Shown in pieces: positions 5,705-12,309 of a DNA stretch of 26,747 bases. The DNA lies in IMG/VR virus record IMGVR_UViG_3300031784_000170, positions 1 to 26,747 of that record; one strand, given 5' to 3'. The DNA is from a virus. The notes under the pieces are model-generated. The model did no database searches, was not told the origin of the DNA, and worked only from the letters and a program-made list of their open reading frames with translations. How positions within the stretch are numbered: the stretch's first letter is position 1; each line of letters starts with the position of its first letter. A program made the translations under genes and the position numbers.

Positions 5705-7296
5705 TGAAAGCTCGTGATCGCTACACGCAGCTCACCAGTAACCGTAATGAGTTCCTAGACACGGCAGTTGAATGCTCAAAGCTGACGCTGCCGTATCTCG
5801 TACAAGATGATACGAATACCCAGAACTGGAAGAAACTCCCAACTCCTTGGCAGAGTGTTGGTGCAAAGTCGGTAGTCACACTCGCATCTAAGTTGATGCT
5901 TGCGTTGCTACCCCCTCAAACCACCTTCTTTAAGTTTCAGATCCGTGATGACAAGCTAGGACAAGAGATCCCAGCTCAAGTCAGGAGTGAACTAGACCTA
6001 TCCTTCTCCAAGATGGAGAGGATGGTGATGGATTACATCAATGGATCTAGTGATCGAGTCGTTGTCCACCAAGCAGTCAAACATTTGATTGTTAGTGGCA
6101 ATGCCCTCATCTACATGGGTAAAGATGGCCTGAAGAACTTCCCCCTTAACCGCTATGTGGTTAATCGGGATGGTAATGGCAACGTCTTAGAGATTGTCAC
6201 AAAGGAACTGATCTCACGGAAGATACTTGGTGATGTACTGCCCGAACCAAACCCCAACGCACCTGGGGATGATGGCTACAAGACAGGTGCAGATGATGAC
6301 GACGTTGAGGTATACACCTACGTCCGACTAGATAACGGTCGCTGGGTCTGGCATCAGGAAGTGCTCGATAAGATCATTCCTAACAGCCGATCCACTGCTC
6401 CTAAGAATGCTAGTCCGTGGCTCGTCCTCCGTTTCAACACAGTTGATGGAGAAGACTATGGTCGTGGTCGAGTGGAGGAATTCCTTGGAGACTTACGGTC
6501 TCTTGAAGGGCTCTCTCAGGCCCTCGTAGAAGGCTCTGCAGCAGCCGCTAAGGTTGTCTTCGTGGTATCACCCTCAAGCACTACCAAACCCCAAACCCTG
6601 GCTCAAGCAGGCAACGGTGCAATCGTTCAGGGCAGGCCTGAAGACATCGGTGTTATCCAAGTTGGTAAGACTGCTGACTTCCGTACTGCTGCTGAGATGG
6701 CAAGCACCATTGAGCGGCGTCTTGCTGAAGCATTCCTTGTGTTGAATGTACGGCAGTCTGAACGCACTACAGCTGAAGAGGTACGCCTCACTCAAATGGA
6801 ACTTGAACAACAACTCGGTGGACTATTCTCCCTGTTGACTGTTGAGTTCCTTGTTCCGTATCTCAACCGCACACTCCTTGTCCTTCAGCGTGACAATGAG
6901 CTGCCCAAGATTCCTAAAGATCTTGTACGTCCACAGATCGTTGCTGGTGTTAACGCACTTGGTCGTGGTCAGGACAGAGAATCGCTGACACAGTTCATCA
7001 CTCTCATTGCTCAAACCCTGGGACCTGAGTCGCTGATGAAATATATTGATCCCACCGAAGCTATCAAACGCCTTGCTGCTGCACAGGGTATTGATGTCCT
7101 GAACCTTGTTAAGTCTGCTGAGCAGATGCAAGAGGATCAGCAACAACAGATGCAGCGTTCCGCACAGCAATCGCTTGTTGATCAGGCAGGTCAGCTGGCT
7201 GGTGCTCCGATGATGGATCCCTCTAAGAACCCTAACCTCAATGGAAACCCACAAGCCGATCAGGCCGCCCAAGAGCAAGCTCCCCCCAGTCAGTAA
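5704..7296 (+). CDS. Portal protein (head-tail connector, T7 gp8-like)
   Basis: At 530 residues it is nearly the size of T7 gp8 (536). The twelve-subunit portal ring sits at one capsid vertex, is the pump channel during packaging and the tail docking site. The N-terminus has the typical pattern RYTQLTSNRNEFLDTAVECSK followed by TPWQSVGAKSVVTLASKLMLALLPP. The middle holds GRGRVEEFLGDLRSLEGLSQAL, a recognisable portal signature, and the C-terminal part is helical and ends in a Gln-rich tail (QEDQQQQMQ) that is likely disordered. The ATG shares one base with the upstream stop. A small ORF (7241-7435) starts within its last 56 bases. Confidence 0.95.
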   Translation: MKARDRYTQLTSNRNEFLDTAVECSKLTLPYLVQDDTNTQNWKKLPTPWQSVGAKSVVTLASKLMLALLPPQTTFFKFQIRDDKLGQEIPAQVRSELDLSFSKMERMVMDYINGSSDRVVVHQAVKHLIVSGNALIYMGKDGLKNFPLNRYVVNRDGNGNVLEIVTKELISRKILGDVLPEPNPNAPGDDGYKTGADDDDVEVYTYVRLDNGRWVWHQEVLDKIIPNSRSTAPKNASPWLVLRFNTVDGEDYGRGRVEEFLGDLRSLEGLSQALVEGSAAAAKVVFVVSPSSTTKPQTLAQAGNGAIVQGRPEDIGVIQVGKTADFRTAAEMASTIERRLAEAFLVLNVRQSERTTAEEVRLTQMELEQQLGGLFSLLTVEFLVPYLNRTLLVLQRDNELPKIPKDLVRPQIVAGVNALGRGQDRESLTQFITLIAQTLGPESLMKYIDPTEAIKRLAAAQGIDVLNLVKSAEQMQEDQQQQMQRSAQQSLVDQAGQLAGAPMMDPSKNPNLNGNPQADQAAQEQAPPSQ

Positions 7297-7435
7297 GCCT
7301 GACACCTCTGGAGCTGAGAACAAATACGCAAGGAAAACGTTGATCGGTCCTGCTAAGTGTAAGGATGTCGTGAATACTGTTGGACTTGGAAACCTTAATG
7401 TCGAAACCACCTATGGCAAATCAACTGACGTATGA
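7241..7435 (+). CDS. Small hypothetical protein bridging portal and scaffold genes
   Basis: A 64-residue ORF starts 56 bases before the portal stop and runs 38 bases into the scaffold gene. It is basic (KPIRPPKSK near the start) and has a Gly/Asn-containing C-terminal half (GLGNLNVETTYGKST). The interval between portal and scaffold (7297-7397) has no other gene, and this frame crosses it without a stop. It has no motif I can assign. Its short length and heavy overlap mean that it may be spurious, but a minor virion or assembly protein would fit the position. Confidence 0.5.
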   Translation: METHKPIRPPKSKLPPVSKPDTSGAENKYARKTLIGPAKCKDVVNTVGLGNLNVETTYGKSTDV

Positions 7436-8204
7436 TCCAACTGAAGCTACTGATGAAGAGTTCAGTGCTGAAGAGCTAGAGTCTCTAGCAGTTGGAGAAG
7501 AACTTGCACAGGAACAAGAGCGTCTTCTTGCTGGCAAGTACCGTGATGCAGAAGAACTGGAGAGGGCCTACATGGAACTCCAGAAGAAACTCGGAAGCCA
7601 AGACACCGAGCAAGTTGATGAAGAACCGGAGCAAGACACCGAGCAAGTCGATGAAGAGTATGAGCTGCCTGCTGGTGCTGAGCTAATCCAACAAGCATCA
7701 GCTGAATACTACGAGAACGGTGGTCAACTCAGTGAGGAGACACTTAATCGTTTCTCTGAGATGTCCAGCCGTGATCTTGTAGAGTCCTACATGGCACTGC
7801 AAGCTAATCAACCTCAACAAGAAACAGCACAGGTTGCTGACCTCAGTGAGCGTGAGGTGAACTTCATTCAGAACAGTGTTGGTGGTGAACAAGCCTACTC
7901 AAATCTCGTTCAGTGGGCAGGAGAAAACCTCCCTGCCGATTATGTCCAAGCCTTCGATAGCGTGGTGGAGTCTGGTCAGGTTCAAGCTATCCAGCTTGCT
8001 GTCGCAGGTCTGCAGCGTGAATACGAGAATGCTGTTGGCTATGAAGGACGGGTTCTTAGTGGAAAGGCAGCAGCTAACAGCGTGGATACGTTCCGCTCTC
8101 AAGCTGAAGTAGTCCGTGCCATGAATGATCCTCGCTACGAAGCTGACCCTGCCTATCGACAGGATGTCTTCGACAAACTTGAACGTTCCAACATTCAATA
8201 CTAA
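7398..8204 (+). CDS. Capsid assembly scaffold protein (T7 gp9-like)
   Basis: This acidic, helical protein of about 268 residues sits between portal and capsid, the gp9 position. Scaffold directs procapsid formation and leaves before DNA packaging. The N-terminal third is very rich in Glu, Asp and Gln with an internal repeat of QDTEQVDEE. The middle and C-terminal parts are helical (ADLSEREVNFIQNSVGGEQA), with the end ARG-poor and basic-aromatic (DKLERSNIQY), as expected for the part that binds capsid. ATG 7398 is preferred; TTG 7380 and ATG 7413 are in-frame alternatives. The stop shares one base with the hli start. Confidence 0.9.
   Translation: MSKPPMANQLTYDPTEATDEEFSAEELESLAVGEELAQEQERLLAGKYRDAEELERAYMELQKKLGSQDTEQVDEEPEQDTEQVDEEYELPAGAELIQQASAEYYENGGQLSEETLNRFSEMSSRDLVESYMALQANQPQQETAQVADLSEREVNFIQNSVGGEQAYSNLVQWAGENLPADYVQAFDSVVESGQVQAIQLAVAGLQREYENAVGYEGRVLSGKAAANSVDTFRSQAEVVRAMNDPRYEADPAYRQDVFDKLERSNIQY
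7599..7658 (+). repeat. Two-copy direct repeat in the scaffold gene (33-base period)
   Basis: Bases 7599-7625 recur almost exactly at 7632-7658, with one visible third-position change (GTT versus GTC) and a different last base. The repeat encodes QDTEQVDEE twice, in an acidic and probably disordered part of the scaffold. The near-identical DNA suggests a recent slippage duplication. Confidence 0.85.
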
Positions 8205-8398
8205 TGACCGTAACCACCAACGAACGTAACCACCAGAACATCTTCGCTAAAGAACCTCCCATGTATACAGACGAGAATTACACTGTGCCCCATAACGAAC
8301 GTGCTGAACTCCTCAATGGTCGCCTTGCTATGCTTGGTTTCGTGGCTGCTGTTGTCTCTTACCTCGTGACAGGTAAGTTGTTCTTCGGAGTTTATTGA
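8204..8398 (+). CDS. hli: High light inducible protein (Hli)
   Basis: This 64-residue protein has the chlorophyll-binding helix of the CAB/ELIP/HLIP family: ELLNGRLAMLGF (35-46) followed by a hydrophobic run to about residue 61, forming one thylakoid membrane helix. E35, N38 and R40 are the conserved chlorophyll/salt-bridge residues. Hli proteins bind chlorophyll and carotenoid and protect photosystems from excess light; phage copies probably keep host photosynthesis working during infection. Its ATG shares a base with the scaffold stop, so it is co-translated with head genes. A polar N-terminal third of about 30 residues precedes the motif, as in cyanophage versions. Confidence 0.95.
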   Translation: MTVTTNERNHQNIFAKEPPMYTDENYTVPHNERAELLNGRLAMLGFVAAVVSYLVTGKLFFGVY

Positions 8399-8426
8399 AG
8401 CGATTAGCACCTCCTAAACGCTTCAT

Positions 8427-8461
8427 AGGCTCAGCCTCCTGCGAGCGGTGTTGAGCCTTTT
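8427..8461 (+). terminator. Possible intrinsic terminator after hli
   Basis: AGGCTCA at 8427-8433 pairs with TGAGCCT at 8452-8458, followed by a short T run (8458-8461). The 18-base loop contains a further CTC/GAG pairing. The T tract is only four bases, so termination may be partial. If active, it would separate the head operon from the RlpA-psbA part. Confidence 0.45.
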
Positions 8462-8499
8462 GAGTAGACGGAAATAAGAAAGTTCCTTGCTATCTTATT

Positions 8500-8796
8500 A
8501 TGCTACCTCTTCTAACAACTCTGTCGGTGATCTCCTCTTGGTATGGTCCTGGTTTCCATGGGAACCTTACCGCTAGCGGATCACGATACAATCAAAACGG
8601 CCTTACTGCAGCTCACAAGACACTCCCCTTTGGTACCAGACTTCGTGTTTGTTTCCAACGGTGTGCCGTAGTGGTGGTCAACGACCGAGGACCTTACATT
8701 CATGGTAGGACACTCGATCTCAGTAAAGGTGCGGCTGATGCTATCGGTCTCACTGCCTCTGGTGTTGGACGAGTCAAAGTAACACGACTCAACTAA
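8500..8796 (+). CDS. RlpA-like double-psi beta-barrel protein
   Basis: This 98-residue protein is almost only an RlpA domain: [10 protein letters not shown] (12-21), [25 protein letters not shown] (35-50), then VVVNDRGPY (58-66), [15 protein letters not shown] (69-83). H39 and D62 match the positions that are catalytic in bacterial RlpA, a lytic transglycosylase that cuts peptidoglycan lacking stem peptides. A short hydrophobic N-terminus ([11 protein letters not shown]) precedes the domain; it is too short to call a signal peptide, and no in-frame upstream start exists because TGA at 8461-8463 blocks extension. It lies between hli and psbA. A role in host lysis or wall remodelling is inference; it could also be a structural wall-binding protein. 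Confidence 0.85.
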   Translation: MLPLLTTLSVISSWYGPGFHGNLTASGSRYNQNGLTAAHKTLPFGTRLRVCFQRCAVVVVNDRGPYIHGRTLDLSKGAADAIGLTASGVGRVKVTRLN

Positions 8797-8806
8797 CTAC
8801 AAACTA

Positions 8807-9889
8807 ATGGTTGCAACTCTCGCAGCACCTAAGTCCCGAGTCAATCCTTGGGACTCTTATTTAAGCTGGGTAACCAGTACAAACAATCGTCTTTATGTAG
8901 GTCACTTCGGGGTTCTAATGATCCCTTGTTTGTTGGCCGCAACCACTTGCTTCATTCTTGCTTTCATCGCTGCACCACCTGTTGACATCGATGGTATCCG
9001 TGAACCCGTAGCTGGGAGTTTAATGTATGGAAACAACATCATATCGGGAGCCGTCGTTCCGAGCAGCAATGCCATCGGACTACACCTCTACCCAATTTGG
9101 GAAGCTCATTCACTTGATGAATGGCTCTACAACGGGGGTCCGTTCCAACTTACGGTCTTCCACTTCCTCATTGGCATCTATGCTTACATGGGACGGGAGT
9201 GGGAACTTAGCTATCGACTAGGGATGAGGCCCTGGATCTTTGTCGCATACTCCGCACCTGTTGCCGCAGCTACAGCGGTATTCCTTGTCTACCCGTTTGG
9301 TCAGGGTAGTTTCTCCGATGCTATGCCTCTCGGTATATCGGGTACCTTCAACTATATGCTCGTTTTCCAAGCCGAACATAACATCCTCATGCACCCGTTC
9401 CACATGCTCGGTGTCGCTGGGGTATTTGGTGGGTCGCTATTTAGTGCGATGCACGGTTCGCTTGTTACGTCCTCGCTTGTTCGTGAAACGACTGAAGAGG
9501 TGTCTCAGAACTACGGTTACAAGTTTGGCCAAGAGGAAGAGACCTATAACATTGTTGCTGCTCACGGTTATTTTGGTCGGCTTATCTTTCAATACGCCAG
9601 CTTCAATAACTCTCGTAGCCTTCACTTCTTCCTTGCTGCTTGGCCTGTTGTCGGTATCTGGTTCGCTGCTCTAGGTGTTAGCACCATGGCGTTTAACCTG
9701 AATGGGTTTAACTTTAACCAATCACTCATTGATAACAAAGGCAATGTCGTTAATACTTGGGCTGACATTCTCAATCGTGCTGGTCTGGGCTTTGAAGTGA
9801 TGCACGAGCGCAACGCTCACAACTTTCCGCTTGACCTTGCTACTGCTGAGGCAACTCCTGTAGCACTCACTGCCCCTACTATTGGTTAA
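8807..9889 (+). CDS. psbA: Photosystem II D1 protein
   Basis: This is a full-length 360-residue D1, the photosystem II core protein that carries the water-oxidising cluster ligands and the QB site. Numbering runs one ahead of the standard. Visible are the tyrosine Z (Y162), D171, E190-H191, chlorophyll and iron histidines H199, H216 and H273, S265 near QB, and the C-terminal H333, E334, H338, D343 and A345, after which the tail is normally cleaved. The five-helix pattern is intact. Residue E131 (standard 130) is glutamate, as in the high-light D1 form. No intron or frameshift is present. The start lies after an AACTA-rich leader without a Shine-Dalgarno sequence. Phage D1 replaces host D1, which turns over fast in infected cells. 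Confidence 0.98.
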   Translation: MVATLAAPKSRVNPWDSYLSWVTSTNNRLYVGHFGVLMIPCLLAATTCFILAFIAAPPVDIDGIREPVAGSLMYGNNIISGAVVPSSNAIGLHLYPIWEAHSLDEWLYNGGPFQLTVFHFLIGIYAYMGREWELSYRLGMRPWIFVAYSAPVAAATAVFLVYPFGQGSFSDAMPLGISGTFNYMLVFQAEHNILMHPFHMLGVAGVFGGSLFSAMHGSLVTSSLVRETTEEVSQNYGYKFGQEEETYNIVAAHGYFGRLIFQYASFNNSRSLHFFLAAWPVVGIWFAALGVSTMAFNLNGFNFNQSLIDNKGNVVNTWADILNRAGLGFEVMHERNAHNFPLDLATAEATPVALTAPTIG

Positions 9890-9893
9890 CACT

Positions 9894-10058
9894 ATGGCTT
9901 ACGATCCTAAGACTTCTACAGCTATCCCCACGTATGTTGTCAAGACTACTGGTGATCGCTTCTTCATTCCTGCATACCCTGATCCTCATGTTAAGGCTGG
10001 TGATCTTGCCAGCTGTAAGGCACTGAGCCCTAAGGGTGTAGAGAAGGTGGCAACCTAA
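9894..10058 (+). CDS. Small hypothetical protein downstream of psbA (54 residues)
   Basis: The ORF starts four bases after the psbA stop and encodes 54 residues, beginning MAYDPKTSTAIPTYVV and including a DRFFIPAYPDPHVKAGD stretch. It is beta-like and proline-rich, with one cysteine, and has no recognised motif. The close spacing to psbA suggests cotranscription. Similar short ORFs near the photosynthesis genes occur in other cyanophages, but I cannot assign a function. Confidence 0.65.
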   Translation: MAYDPKTSTAIPTYVVKTTGDRFFIPAYPDPHVKAGDLASCKALSPKGVEKVAT

Positions 10059-10142
10059 ATGCAATGGAGTAAGGCACCTCAGTGTCGGACCTTGCTCCTA
10101 TTGGCTTAGGCCGACTACGGTCGATACCCTTTGCCATTGACA

Positions 10143-10158
10143 GTTCGGAGAGACGAAC
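10143..10158 (+). other. Small hairpin before the capsid gene
   Basis: GTTCG pairs with CGAAC across the six-base loop GAGAGA, and a run of seven A bases follows (10159-10165). It is not a terminator on either strand because no U run follows the stem. It may be an RNA processing or structural element of the capsid transcript. Confidence 0.4.
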
Positions 10159-10179
10159 AAAAAAACTGCTACAAAAATT

Positions 10180-10195
10180 TCTCAAGATCTTGAGA
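10180..10195. repeat. Perfect 16-base palindrome upstream of the capsid gene
   Basis: TCTCAAGATCTTGAGA is its own reverse complement over all 16 bases and ends 35 bases before the capsid ATG. It contains AGATCT. As DNA it could bind a dimeric protein; as RNA it could fold only with a very tight loop or pair between two transcripts. No similar palindrome was noticed elsewhere in the window. Confidence 0.8.
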
Positions 10196-10229
10196 GCAAG
10201 TCAAACACACTTTCTCTCTTTTAACTACA

Positions 10230-11246
10230 ATGGCTGCTCCTAACGCAACCCAATCGCCTTTTGGTGTAATTAATAAGGCTGTCGCTGACACCGACAAGTC
10301 TCGTGTATATGATACTAAGTACGCAACGTACCTGAAGCTGTTCAGCGGTGAGCTGTTCAAGGCTTATGAAGCTGCTTGTATCGCAAAAGGTACCGTTCAG
10401 AACCGTACCCTCAAGAATGGAAAGAGCCTCCAGTTCATCTTCACTGGCCGTATGACGGCTGACTACCACACCGTTGGTACCCCTATCCTTGGTAGTGGTG
10501 ATCCGCCTGTGGCTGAGAAGACCATCGTCTGTGACGACCTGCTGGTTTCCAGTGCTTTCGTCTATGACCTGGATGAGACCCTTGCCCACTACAGCCTGCG
10601 TGGCGAGATCGCTAAGAAGATCGGCTATGCCCTTGCTGAGGCATACGATAAGAAGATCTTCCGCACCATCGCTAAGGCTGCCCGTGAAGCTCACCCCATC
10701 ACTGCTGCTCCTGGTCCTGAGCCTGGTGGTTCTATCATCAAGCTGGGTGCTGGTAATGAGCTGAGTGCTCAACACCTCGTCGATGCTTTCTTTGAAGCTG
10801 CTGCTATTCTCGATGAGAAGAACCTGCCTAAGCAAGGTCGTACTGCTATCCTGACCCCGCGTCAGTACTACGCACTTGTGTCGCAGGTGGACACCAACAT
10901 CCTCAACCGTGACTTCGGTGCCTCACAGGGCAACCTGAACAGTGGTGAAGGTCTCTATGAGATCGCTGGTATCTCGATCCGTCGTTCTAACAACCTGCCG
11001 TTCAAGGCTGGCACCATTGCTAAGGTGTCCGGTGAGAACAACGATTACAGCGGTGACTTCTCTGCTCACTGTGGTCTGATCTACCAGAAGGATGCTGCTG
11101 GTGTGGTCGAGGCTATTGGTCCTCAAGTGCAAACCACCTCTGGTGATGTGTCGGTCCTGTATCAGGGCGACATCATCGTGGGTCGTCTTGCTATGGGTGT
11201 TGGCACCCTGAACCCTGCTGCTGCTATTGAGCTGCAGGCTGCCTGA
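10230..11246 (+). CDS. Major capsid protein (T7 gp10-like)
   Basis: The 338-residue protein is close to T7 gp10A (345) and has the HK97-type capsid fold expected of this family. Recognisable features are a N-terminal arm, a KLFSGELFKAYEA helix, the TGRMTADYHTVGTPI loop, DLDETLAHYSLRGEIAKKIGYALAEAYDKKIF spine helix region, the RTAILTPRQYYALV strand, and IAGISIRRSNNLPF. It ends GVGTLNPAAAIELQAA. The start ATG is preceded by TTAACTACA with no Shine-Dalgarno sequence, although capsid genes are usually the best expressed. There is no sign of a gp10B-type frameshift. Two tiny ORFs and a strong terminator follow. Confidence 0.96.
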   Translation: MAAPNATQSPFGVINKAVADTDKSRVYDTKYATYLKLFSGELFKAYEAACIAKGTVQNRTLKNGKSLQFIFTGRMTADYHTVGTPILGSGDPPVAEKTIVCDDLLVSSAFVYDLDETLAHYSLRGEIAKKIGYALAEAYDKKIFRTIAKAAREAHPITAAPGPEPGGSIIKLGAGNELSAQHLVDAFFEAAAILDEKNLPKQGRTAILTPRQYYALVSQVDTNILNRDFGASQGNLNSGEGLYEIAGISIRRSNNLPFKAGTIAKVSGENNDYSGDFSAHCGLIYQKDAAGVVEAIGPQVQTTSGDVSVLYQGDIIVGRLAMGVGTLNPAAAIELQAA

Positions 11247-11257
11247 GGTAACTAATC

Positions 11258-11425
11258 ATGGCTTCTGGTGGCGGTGGAGGTGGTGGTGTTAGCACTACTA
11301 CGCTCCCTACTGTAACTGGTCACACTGTTGTGGAGGTAACCTTCCCTCGTCGTAATAGCGATGCAGGGAGGGCTCCCTACTCCATTAAGAGTGAGACTTA
11401 CGATCCTCGTTCCTCTAAATACTGA
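11258..11425 (+). CDS. Small glycine-rich protein downstream of capsid (55 residues)
   Basis: The ORF starts 11 bases after the capsid stop and encodes 55 residues with a run of seven glycines near the N-terminus (residues 4-10), then a mixed segment with VTGHTVVEVTFPRR and an RSSKY end. Upstream is an AACTA element similar to that before psbA and the capsid gene. Nothing identifies its fold. Its place in the capsid transcript, before the terminator, suggests a minor capsid or decoration role, which is inference. Confidence 0.65.
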   Translation: MASGGGGGGGVSTTTLPTVTGHTVVEVTFPRRNSDAGRAPYSIKSETYDPRSSKY

Positions 11426-11433
11426 GAATAATT

Positions 11434-11631
11434 ATGGCTGCTAATCTCTCTACTGAGAAAGGTACCACTGCCGCTCAGAGCGGTGTGTGTGCTACCGCAA
11501 CCCGAGCCTCTGTTGCTCGTACCCGTCGTGCCTTTGGTGGTACGGCTGTCGCTGCCTCTACGGTAGTGTCTGTCTCTCAAGGCATCCGCAACTATGCGGG
11601 TGGTGTTGAGTGTAACCTGCCTACTATCTAA
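11434..11631 (+). CDS. Small Ala/Thr-rich protein downstream of capsid (65 residues)
   Basis: The 65-residue ORF begins eight bases after the previous stop. It is rich in Ala, Thr, Ser and Val, basic in the middle (RASVARTRRAFGG) and has two cysteines (residues 19 and 60). It ends 13 bases before the terminator stem. Low-complexity composition makes homology calls unreliable. Position suggests a capsid-associated protein, but no function can be assigned. Confidence 0.65.
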   Translation: MAANLSTEKGTTAAQSGVCATATRASVARTRRAFGGTAVAASTVVSVSQGIRNYAGGVECNLPTI

Positions 11632-11644
11632 GTAGGAACTATCG

Positions 11645-11674
11645 GGGAGGCCTTAACTGGTCTCCCTTTTTTTT
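11645..11674 (+). terminator. Strong intrinsic terminator after the capsid cluster
   Basis: GGGAGGCC (11645-11652) pairs with GGTCTCCC (11659-11666), eight pairs including one G-T, with a six-base loop TTAACT and eight T bases directly after. It lies where T7 has its terminator after gene 10, and would make capsid transcripts more abundant than the tail genes. Confidence 0.92.
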
Positions 11675-11703
11675 ATCCATACATATAACGCTATTGTTAT
11701 ACC

Positions 11704-12309
11704 ATGTTCCCAACGACCTACGATACCGACACCGAACTGTCCGCTGTTAACACGATCCTGGGGACTATCGGCCAGGCACCTATCACCACTCTTGACTTCC
11801 ATAACCCTGAAGTTAGCTTCGCCTATAACCTTCTAGGGGCAGCTTCTGAGGATGTTCAAAATGAAGGATGGGTATTCAATCGAGAGGACGCATACCCGCT
11901 GATCCCTAACAGTGACGGTGAGATACTGCTCCCTGCAAATGTCCTACAGATGGACTTCTCAGCTGACCCTGTTTACCGCAACCAAGATGTAATCCGTAGA
12001 GGACAGAAGCTCTACGACAAAAAGAACCATACCTACAAATTCACTGGTAAGCTGGAGTGTGACATCCTCTGGAAGTTTGATTACTATGACCTTCCCCAAT
12101 GCTTCAAGCGTTACATCACTCTCAGGGCATCCCGTGTAGCCGCTGCACAGATGGTGGGTAACCAAGAAGCCTATAAGTATGCCTCTGATGCTGAAGGCAT
12201 GGCTCGTGCTGCCTGTGTTGAGTATGAATGTAATCAGGGTGACTACAGCTACTTTGGATTTGAGGGTGGCTATTCTGCGTATCAACCATTTAAGGCTCTT
12301 GCACGATGA
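11704..12309 (+). CDS. Tail tubular protein A (T7 gp11-like)
   Basis: At 201 residues this matches T7 gp11 (196), the gatekeeper ring between portal and nozzle. The N-terminal LSAVNTILGTIGQAPITTLD and VQNEGWVFNRE, plus the later IIWKFDYYDLP-type region and YITLRASRVAAAQMVG, are typical of the family. It is the first gene after the capsid terminator and there is no clear ribosome-binding site. Its stop overlaps the tail tube B start as ATGA. Confidence 0.95.
   Translation: MFPTTYDTDTELSAVNTILGTIGQAPITTLDFHNPEVSFAYNLLGAASEDVQNEGWVFNREDAYPLIPNSDGEILLPANVLQMDFSADPVYRNQDVIRRGQKLYDKKNHTYKFTGKLECDILWKFDYYDLPQCFKRYITLRASRVAAAQMVGNQEAYKYASDAEGMARAACVEYECNQGDYSYFGFEGGYSAYQPFKALAR

Larger units (their letters stand above)
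10059..10229 (+). promoter_or_regulatory. 171-base gene-free leader before the capsid gene
   Basis: This is the longest gene-free stretch in the window. It holds a TTGACA hexamer (10137-10142), a hairpin (10143-10158), a perfect palindrome (10180-10195), and a pyrimidine-rich run before the capsid start. TTGACA has no good -10 box at the normal distance; TGCTACAAA at 10167-10175 lies about 27 bases away, which is too far for a host sigma-70 promoter. A phage RNA polymerase promoter may be present but I do not know its consensus here. A 16-codon ORF starting at 10060 was judged too short to call. Confidence 0.5.

Noticed and set aside
6823-7410. 195-codon minus-strand ORF opposite the portal end
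   Set aside because: It is antisense to the secure portal frame, with Leu/Ser-rich low-complexity translation, and has no minus-strand neighbours.
9240-9674. 144-codon plus-strand ORF within psbA
   Set aside because: It is an out-of-frame shadow of the highly conserved D1 gene with no recognisable product.
10060-10110. 16-codon ORF starting right after the 54-residue gene
   Set aside because: It is too short, has no signal, and lies in a leader with regulatory features.
10059-10136. Possible tRNA-like fold between the 54-residue gene and the capsid gene (GGTCGATACC resembles a T arm)
   Set aside because: The acceptor ends pair over only about four bases, and no 5-base T stem or anticodon stem forms.
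10137-10175. Host sigma-70 promoter for the capsid gene
   Set aside because: TTGACA is a good -35 but the nearest -10-like hexamer is about 27 bases away, so I do not call it as a promoter.
10221-10835. 204-codon minus-strand ORF opposite the capsid gene
   Set aside because: It is a mirror of the strongly biased capsid codons; there is no family match and no upstream signal on the minus strand.
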